In this document: one piece after another, positions 7,518 to 12,419 of the stretch
Numbering within the stretch: position 1 is the first letter of the stretch
How the letters are laid out: each line of letters begins with the position of its first letter
DNA from: an uncultured Bacilli bacterium
Lineage (GTDB): Bacteria; Bacillota_I; Bacilli_A; RF39; UBA660
Direction of reading: 5' to 3'
Assembly (NCBI GenBank): GCA_934141575.1
Contig: CAKPCJ010000030.1
Coordinates: 1-13,975, forward strand
DNA length: 13,975 nt
Translations under genes and position numbers: made by a program
The notes under the pieces: model-generated
What the model was told of the DNA's origin: nothing
The model's input: only the letters and a program-made list of their open reading frames with translations
Database searches by the model: none

Positions 7518-7622
7518 ATGAAGGGTAATGCAACTTTATTAATTATACTATGTGTAGTAATTGCCGGATTATTAGTTTACTATTTTGGATTTGGTGGATT
7601 AGACCTAAGTGTATTAAAATAG
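7518..7622 (+). CDS. 34-residue single-helix membrane protein in the sporulation cluster
   Basis: Small gene from ATG 7518 to TAG 7620-7622. It has one of the best ribosome sites in the window: AGGAGG at 7505-7510, seven bases before the ATG. It is flanked by a terminator upstream (sigma gene) and its own GAAA-loop terminator downstream, so it is a stand-alone unit. The peptide begins MKGNATLLIILCVV, runs as one hydrophobic helix over about residues 6-25, then a Gly-rich stretch (GFGG) and a short tail ending SVLK. I do not recognise the family. It is not like SpoVM, an amphipathic Lys/Arg-rich 26-mer, nor clearly like the YjcZ/CotM-type small membrane proteins. Its place between the sigma gene and spoVAC suggests forespore or early-spore expression, which is inference. 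Confidence 0.7.
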   Translation: MKGNATLLIILCVVIAGLLVYYFGFGGLDLSVLK

Positions 7623-7639
7623 CGAAAGCTATTTTTTTT
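7616..7639 (+). terminator. Intrinsic terminator after the 34-codon gene
   Basis: AAAATAGC (7616-7623), GAAA tetraloop, GCTATTTT (7628-7635), then T to 7639. The TAG stop lies in the 5' arm. The GNRA loop and uninterrupted T run make it one of the clearest terminators here; it separates the small gene from spoVAC. Confidence 0.8.
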
Positions 7640-7668
7640 GTATATAAAATTAGAAATAATACATAATA
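7640..7668 (+). promoter_or_regulatory. SigG-type (forespore) promoter for spoVACDE
   Basis: GTATA (7640-7644), 17 bases, CATAATA (7662-7668). Both boxes fit the SigG consensus known from Bacillus (GHATR and CATNHTA, 17-18 bases apart) at every position. It begins the base after the T run of the preceding terminator. The start point would be near 7674, giving a leader of only about 9 bases that begins at the GGTGAT ribosome site (7674-7679). Confidence 0.65.
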
Positions 7669-7682
7669 TTACTGGTGATTAT

Positions 7683-8132
7683 ATGGAAAATATAAGTAAA
7701 GAGGAATACAGTAAATTAGTTAAAAAACACACTCCAAAAGAAGATAGGTTAAGAAATGGGATTACAGTATTTATAGCTGGTGGAATAATGGGTGTTTTAG
7801 CACAATTGTTATCTAACTTGTACATAAATGTTTTTGATTTAACAGTAAGTGATTCAAATGTATTTGTAATAATAACATTTATATTAATTGCTTGTATTTT
7901 AACTGGCTTTGGTGTTTTTGATAAATTAGTTAGAGTTTTTAAATCTGCTCTTTTAATACCAATTACAGGATTCGCACACGCAATGATGTCATCAGCAATG
8001 GAATATAGAAAAGAGGGATTTGTAACTGGAATCGGAAGTAATATATTCAAACTATCTGGTACAGTAATATTATACGGAGTAGTAGCTGCATACTTTTTTG
8101 GTATGATTAGATACTTTATAATGGGGGCTTAA
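7683..8132 (+). CDS. spoVAC: Stage V sporulation protein AC
   Basis: Inner-spore-membrane protein of the SpoVA channel that takes up Ca-dipicolinic acid into the forespore and releases it during germination; SpoVAC is the proposed mechanosensitive component. The protein has 149 residues, the usual length. After a hydrophilic start (EEYSKLVKKHTPKEDRL) come several membrane helices: about 26-45, 58-80 (ITFILIACILTGFGVFD), 90-105 and 125-147. The conserved PITGFAHAMMSSAMEYRKEG and GIGSNIFKLSGTVILYG blocks are present. I start it at ATG 7683, three bases after GGTGAT (7674-7679), and not at the in-frame TTG 7638, which overlaps the terminator and promoter. It is first in a tight spoVAC-spoVAD-spoVAE operon; its stop is one base from the next ATG. 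Confidence 0.93.
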   Translation: MENISKEEYSKLVKKHTPKEDRLRNGITVFIAGGIMGVLAQLLSNLYINVFDLTVSDSNVFVIITFILIACILTGFGVFDKLVRVFKSALLIPITGFAHAMMSSAMEYRKEGFVTGIGSNIFKLSGTVILYGVVAAYFFGMIRYFIMGA

Positions 8133-8133
8133 T

Positions 8134-9117
8134 ATGACATATAAATATAAAAATGTGTATATTGATGACTCATCAATAATTGGTGGAAAATATGAAAACG
8201 AAGGCCCACTAAAACAATACTTCGATAGAACATATAGTGACTTTTATTTTGGAGAGCAAACATTTGAACAGGCAGAAATAAAAATAATGAAAGATAGCAT
8301 AGATAAAGTGTTAGAAAAAACTAATAAAACTATAAATGATATTGATGTTTTTATAGCAGGTGATTTATCTAACCAAATAGTAAACTCTAATTACGTTGCA
8401 AGAGAACTTAAAATTCCTTATTTAGGAGTATATAATGCATGTTCTACTTCAGCAGAGGCTATTATAATTGGCGCTAATATGATAGAAGCTAAACAAGCTA
8501 ATAATATTTTAACATCGGTTTCAGCACATAATTTAATGGCAGAAAAACAATTTAGGTTTCCAAGCGAATATGGGGGTAACAAACTTAAATATACGACTTT
8601 TACAGTAACATGTGGTGCATCGTTAATTCTAACAAATCAAAAATCCAAAATAAAAGTGGAATCTTCAACAATAGGAAAAGTAATTGACATGGGAGTAACA
8701 GATGTAAACAATATGGGTGGAGTAATGGCTCCAGGAGCGTGCGATGTTATATTGACACACTTAAAAGAGACAAATAGAGATATATCATATTATGATTTTG
8801 TATTAACTGGGGACCTAGGACTTTATGGTAAAGAAATACTTAAAGAACTTATGAAAAAGAATAATGTATCTTTAGATAAATATAACGATGCTGGTGTAAT
8901 GCTCTATGATCTAAAAAAACAGGACGTATTTGCTGGCGGTAGTGGTCCTTCGTGTGGACCAGCCGTATTATATGGATTTATATTTGACAATATGAAAAAA
9001 GGAAAAATGAAAAAAGTTCTTTATGTTCCAACTGGAGCTTTAATGAATACTACAATGGTTAATCAAAAAATGACAATACCTTGTATCAGTCATGCGATTA
9101 GTTTGGAGGTAGAATAA
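8134..9117 (+). CDS. spoVAD: Stage V sporulation protein AD
   Basis: Peripheral dipicolinic-acid-binding subunit of the SpoVA complex on the inner spore membrane. The 327-residue protein has a thiolase-like fold, as in the known SpoVAD structure: VFIAGDLSNQIVNSNYVAREL, then NACSTSAEA (about 102-110), TTFTVTCGASLIL, and a C-terminal GSGPSCGPAVLYGF near residues 270-283. There is no membrane helix, as expected. The full family length is kept. It starts one base after the spoVAC stop with GGGGG at 8123-8127 as ribosome site. Its own last codons carry GGAGGT (9105-9110), six bases before the next start, and its TAA overlaps the ATG of spoVAE (TAATG), so translation is coupled. Confidence 0.95.
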   Translation: MTYKYKNVYIDDSSIIGGKYENEGPLKQYFDRTYSDFYFGEQTFEQAEIKIMKDSIDKVLEKTNKTINDIDVFIAGDLSNQIVNSNYVARELKIPYLGVYNACSTSAEAIIIGANMIEAKQANNILTSVSAHNLMAEKQFRFPSEYGGNKLKYTTFTVTCGASLILTNQKSKIKVESSTIGKVIDMGVTDVNNMGGVMAPGACDVILTHLKETNRDISYYDFVLTGDLGLYGKEILKELMKKNNVSLDKYNDAGVMLYDLKKQDVFAGGSGPSCGPAVLYGFIFDNMKKGKMKKVLYVPTGALMNTTMVNQKMTIPCISHAISLEVE

Positions 9118-9467
9118 TGGTATATATAAATGCATTTTTGTTTTGTGGAATAGTGTGTTTAATTGCTCAAATAATTTTAGATAACACAACACTGACACCA
9201 GGACATGTAACAAGCATGTTTGTAATACTAGGTGTAATTTTGGATGTATTTAACATTTATGATAAAATCTTGCTTTGGGCAGGTGCAGGTGCAATACTTC
9301 CAATAACTAGTTTTGGACATTTGCTAATTCATGGATCAATGGATTCTGCTGGAGATTATGGTTTTATTGGACTCGCAACCGGGATATTCAATTTAACTGC
9401 TGCAGGTATTTCAATTGCAATAGTAGCTTCATTCTTTTTAACACTTATATTTAAGCCAAAAGATTAA
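9117..9467 (+). CDS. spoVAE: Stage V sporulation protein AE (AEb type)
   Basis: Small membrane subunit of the SpoVA dipicolinic acid channel, 116 residues, with the family blocks LTPGHVTSMFVILGVIL (about 26-42), GAGAILPITSFGHLL and GLATGIFNLTAAGISIAIVASFF. About four hydrophobic segments span most of its length. It overlaps the spoVAD stop by one base. spoVAA, spoVAB, spoVAEa and spoVAF are not present next to it, so the operon is the minimal C-D-Eb core known from clostridia. No terminator is visible after it; 9468-9520 holds the promoter of the next gene. Confidence 0.93.
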   Translation: MVYINAFLFCGIVCLIAQIILDNTTLTPGHVTSMFVILGVILDVFNIYDKILLWAGAGAILPITSFGHLLIHGSMDSAGDYGFIGLATGIFNLTAAGISIAIVASFFLTLIFKPKD

Positions 9468-9469
9468 TA

Positions 9470-9498
9470 TTGATTTCCTCATTATAATTATATAGAAT
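9470..9498 (+). promoter_or_regulatory. SigA-type promoter for the beta-helix/HAD gene
   Basis: TTGATT (9470-9475), 17 bases, TAGAAT (9493-9498), followed by AGGAGG (9507-9512) eight bases before ATG 9521. The match suggests that the gene can be made in vegetative cells, separately from spoVACDE. Confidence 0.5.
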
Positions 9499-9520
9499 AT
9501 ATTTATAGGAGGATTTTTTT

Positions 9521-10735
9521 ATGAATTTAAATATTAACTTTGATTTTTCAAAAACAATCGCAGGGAAAGAAATATTAGAATATGGCAGTATGATTGAAGC
9601 AATACCAAACATTAAAAATATACTATTAACCATTGGTAGTAAACTTGGTGACAACTATATAAACAAAGGTAATAGTATATGGATAAGTAAAACAGCTAAG
9701 ATAGCTGAAAATGCTACTATAATTGGACCATGTATAATAGGTGATAATTCAGAAATAAGACATTGTGCATACATAAGAGGAAACGTAATAATTGGCAAAA
9801 ATTGTGTCGTTGGAAATTCAACAGAGTTAAAAAATTGTATTTTATTTGATTCAGTACAAGTTCCACATTTTAATTATGTTGGTGATTCTATATTAGGTTA
9901 TAAATCTCATTTAGGAGCAGGTGCAATAATAAGTAACTTTAAAAATGACAAAACAAATATAATTATTGACAAAAGCGATACAGGTTTAAGAAAAATGGGG
10001 GCAATAATAGGAGACAACGTAGAAGTTGGATGTAACTCTGTTATTTATCCTGGTACAATTATAGGAAGAAATACAACAGTATACCCATTAACAAGCGTAA
10101 GAGGAATAGTAGATAAAAATATAATTTTAAAAAATGAAATAAGCATAAAAAAGAGGATAGTATACATTGATTTTGATAGTACTTTGTATGCAACCGATAA
10201 ATTGTTTTTAGATATATTAAAGTTAGCTGAAAAATACGGTATCAGTAGTGAAGAAATAGAAAAAGAAAAATCAAAATTAAAATCGTTTAATATTTACAAA
10301 GTGCTAGATAACATAGCTAGAGATATAGATAATAATTTATATGCAGAAATATCAGAGTTAATAAAAAATGGAAATAATTATTTATTTGAAGACTCACGTG
10401 AATTTATAAGATTATTAAAATCTAAAAAATATCAAGTTAATATACTTACTTATGGTGAATATGACTTCCAAATGGAAAAAATAAGTAATTGTGACATAAT
10501 TAATTATATAGATGATGTTATTATTACTGATAAAGAAAAGAGTGATATAGGTTTTATAGATTATCAAAATGGTATATTTTTGGATGATAAAATAGAAACT
10601 CTTGAATCATTATACAAAATGAATGCAAATGTAATAAGAATTAGAAGAAGAAATACTGGAAATTATGATAAAATATTGAGCGTTAAAGAAATTAAAGAAT
10701 TTGATTCTCTAATTGACGCTATTAATCTATTTTGA
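9521..10735 (+). CDS. Left-handed beta-helix (GlmU-C-like) protein fused to a HAD domain
   Basis: Protein of 404 residues with two parts. Residues about 45-207 are hexapeptide repeats of a left-handed beta-helix; IIGPCIIGDNSEIRHCAYIR, GNSTELKNCILFDSVQVPHF, NYVGDSILG, HLGAGAI and VYPLTSVRG are the blocks of Bacillota proteins usually annotated as UDP-GlcNAc pyrophosphorylase-like. There is no nucleotidyltransferase domain, so only a GlmU-like acyltransferase or binding role is possible. Residues about 211-404 are a HAD domain: motif I D217-F-D219-S-T, motif II Thr in ILTYGE (T310), Lys near VIITDKEK, and acidic motif IV GIFLDDK (D355, D356). All HAD catalytic residues are present, so phosphatase activity is likely. 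The substrate is unknown; a sugar or nucleotide-sugar phosphate is a reasonable guess. It lies alone between spoVAE and spoIVA and ends in a strong terminator. Confidence 0.75.
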   Translation: MNLNINFDFSKTIAGKEILEYGSMIEAIPNIKNILLTIGSKLGDNYINKGNSIWISKTAKIAENATIIGPCIIGDNSEIRHCAYIRGNVIIGKNCVVGNSTELKNCILFDSVQVPHFNYVGDSILGYKSHLGAGAIISNFKNDKTNIIIDKSDTGLRKMGAIIGDNVEVGCNSVIYPGTIIGRNTTVYPLTSVRGIVDKNIILKNEISIKKRIVYIDFDSTLYATDKLFLDILKLAEKYGISSEEIEKEKSKLKSFNIYKVLDNIARDIDNNLYAEISELIKNGNNYLFEDSREFIRLLKSKKYQVNILTYGEYDFQMEKISNCDIINYIDDVIITDKEKSDIGFIDYQNGIFLDDKIETLESLYKMNANVIRIRRRNTGNYDKILSVKEIKEFDSLIDAINLF

Positions 10736-10764
10736 ATATTTAAGCAATTAAATATTCTTTTTTT
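10734..10764 (+). terminator. Intrinsic terminator after the beta-helix/HAD gene
   Basis: Perfect ten-base stem GAATATTTAA (10734-10743) / TTAAATATTC (10748-10757) with a GCAA (GNRA) tetraloop, then seven T. The stem starts in the TGA stop codon. Confidence 0.8.
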
Positions 10765-10765
10765 G

Positions 10766-10793
10766 TAATAGAAATAAAATAACAGCATAAATT
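10766..10793 (+). promoter_or_regulatory. Possible SigE-type (mother-cell) promoter for spoIVA
   Basis: CATAAATT (10786-10793) fits the SigE -10 pattern CATAnAnT; TAATAGA (10766-10772), 13 bases upstream, is a partial match to the -35. The start point would lie near 10800, giving a leader of about 25 bases with AGGGG (10816-10820). spoIVA is SigE-controlled in Bacillus, which supports the reading. The -35 is weak. Confidence 0.4.
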
Positions 10794-10824
10794 TTAGTGT
10801 AATATTAAAGAAAGTAGGGGTTAT

Positions 10825-12300
10825 ATGGAAAAGCAGGAAATTATTAAAAGTATTGCAACAAGAACAGACGGAGATATATATTTAGGGGTAGTAGGAGCAG
10901 TTAGAACAGGAAAATCAACATTTATAAAGAAGGTGATAGAAACACTAGTTGTTCCAAATATAGAGGATGAATATGAGAAAAAAAGAGCGTTAGATGAAAT
11001 TCCTCAAAGTGCTCAAGGAAAAACAATAATGACAACAGAACCAAAATTTGTCCCAAGTACTGCTGCCAAAATAAATATAGATGATTTTTCTTGTAATATA
11101 AGATTAGTTGATTGTGTTGGATATGTTATAGAAGCTGCAAAAGGATATGAAGATGAAAACGGTCCTAGAATGGTAAGAACACCGTGGTATGACGAAGAAA
11201 TTCCTTTCGTTGAAGCAGCAGAGATAGGGACAGAAAAAGTAATAAAAGATCATTCTACAATTGGTATAGTTGTAACAACAGATGGATCTATCGGGGAGAT
11301 AGGAAGAAATGATTATGTTGAGGCCGAAAGCAGAGTTATAAATGAGTTAAAAGAAATAGGTAAACCATTTATAGTACTTATGAATTCAACACATCCTATG
11401 CTTCCAGATACAGAAAAGTTATGTGAAAAACTATCCTCAGAACATAAGGTACCAGTTATACCTATAAGTATAGAAAATATGAATGAAAAAGACATGTATA
11501 ATATTTTAAGAGAGGCATTATACGAGTTTGGAATAGGAGAAGTTAAAGTAAATTTGCCAGAATGGATAGCTGTTTTAAATCATGATCATCCATTAAAAAA
11601 ACTATATATGGATAAGATAAAAGAAAGTGTAATGGAAGTTAACAAATTAAGAGATATAGATACGATTACCAAACATTTTGTTGATTCAAAGGAAATTTCA
11701 AAAGCGTATCTTTCAAGCGTAGATCCTTCAACAGGAGAAGTAGTAATAAATCTACATGCACCTAATAATTTGTACAATGAAATATTAAATAATATAATAG
11801 GTACAAATATAAACTCTAAAGCAGCACTACTATCATTATTTCAAGAATTCAATGTTGCTAAGAAAGAATATGATCAAGTAAAACAAGCATTAAAAATGGT
11901 TAAACAAACAGGTTATGGAATAGCTTCACCTTCGATAATGGATATGAAACTTGAAACCCCTGAAATAATTAAACAAGGAAGTAGATATGGAGTAAAATTA
12001 AAAGCTAAAGCATCAAGTATCCATATGATAAAAGTTGAGGTAGAATCTACATTTGAACCAATAATAGGTTCTGAAATGCAAAGTAAAGAATTGATAGATC
12101 ACATAATGAAAGATTATGAAGAAATTCCAGATAGTATATGGAAATCTGAAATATTTGGAAGAAGTTTGGACGCCATTGTACAAGAAGGAATTCAAGCTAA
12201 ATTGTCATTAATGCCAGAAAATACAAGATATAAATTACAACAAACTCTAACAAAAATGGTAAATAAAGGAAGTAATAACTTAATAGCAATTGTATTGTAG
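10825..12300 (+). CDS. spoIVA: Stage IV sporulation protein A, coat basement ATPase
   Basis: Mother-cell protein that binds the forespore surface, hydrolyses ATP and polymerises into the platform on which coat and cortex assemble. At 491 residues it has almost exactly the Bacillus length (492). The N-terminal part is a TRAFAC-type GTPase fold turned ATPase: RTDGDIYLGVVGAVRTGKS with Walker A G24-AVRT-G29-K30-S31-T32, then a conserved TMTTEPKFVPS segment (about 70-81) that includes the sensor threonines, and LVDCVGY as Walker B (about 94-100). The middle domain follows, and the C-terminus ends NKGSNNLIAIVL, the region that contacts SpoVM in Bacillus. The ATG at 10825 is preceded by AGGGG. No SpoVM-like 26-mer is seen next to it. 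It is a single-gene unit with a strong terminator. Confidence 0.97.
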   Translation: MEKQEIIKSIATRTDGDIYLGVVGAVRTGKSTFIKKVIETLVVPNIEDEYEKKRALDEIPQSAQGKTIMTTEPKFVPSTAAKINIDDFSCNIRLVDCVGYVIEAAKGYEDENGPRMVRTPWYDEEIPFVEAAEIGTEKVIKDHSTIGIVVTTDGSIGEIGRNDYVEAESRVINELKEIGKPFIVLMNSTHPMLPDTEKLCEKLSSEHKVPVIPISIENMNEKDMYNILREALYEFGIGEVKVNLPEWIAVLNHDHPLKKLYMDKIKESVMEVNKLRDIDTITKHFVDSKEISKAYLSSVDPSTGEVVINLHAPNNLYNEILNNIIGTNINSKAALLSLFQEFNVAKKEYDQVKQALKMVKQTGYGIASPSIMDMKLETPEIIKQGSRYGVKLKAKASSIHMIKVEVESTFEPIIGSEMQSKELIDHIMKDYEEIPDSIWKSEIFGRSLDAIVQEGIQAKLSLMPENTRYKLQQTLTKMVNKGSNNLIAIVL

Positions 12301-12326
12301 AAAAGGATGACTAATGTCATCCTTTT
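12301..12326 (+). terminator. Intrinsic terminator after spoIVA
   Basis: Perfect 11-base stem AAAAGGATGAC / GTCATCCTTTT with a TAAT loop, directly after the TAG stop. The GC content of the stem is the highest of the terminators here. Confidence 0.8.
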
Positions 12327-12380
12327 ATATTTAAGGTGTAAATAAATCCATTAAAAAAATATCATATTCTTAAAGGAATT

Positions 12381-12410
12381 CCCAATTATTCATAGAAAGA
12401 TATAATTGGG
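12381..12410 (+). repeat. Inverted repeat over the -10 and ribosome site of the surface protein gene
   Basis: CCCAATTAT (12381-12389) and ATAATTGGG (12402-12410), a perfect nine-base inverted repeat with a 12-base gap. The right arm covers most of TATAAT (12401-12406) and its GGG is the first part of the ribosome site GGGAGGG (12408-12414), six bases before the ATG. It could be an operator for a dimeric repressor, or an RNA hairpin that hides the ribosome site. A palindrome GGAATTCC (12375-12382) overlaps its left edge. Confidence 0.6.
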
Positions 12411-12419
12411 AGGGTTTAA

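Noticed and set aside
7518..7622. SpoVM homolog
   Set aside because: SpoVM is an amphipathic, Lys/Arg-rich 26-residue peptide; this one is a uniformly hydrophobic single helix with few charges.
7638..7682. TTG at 7638 as the start of spoVAC
   Set aside because: It overlaps the terminator T run and the SigG-like promoter; ATG 7683 has GGTGAT at the right distance and gives the usual family length.
2537..9654. Several minus-strand frames of about 60-120 codons opposite dacF, the ABC exporter, spoVAC and the beta-helix gene
   Set aside because: Each lies opposite a clearly recognised gene, has no ribosome site or domain, and is explained by AT-rich codon use.
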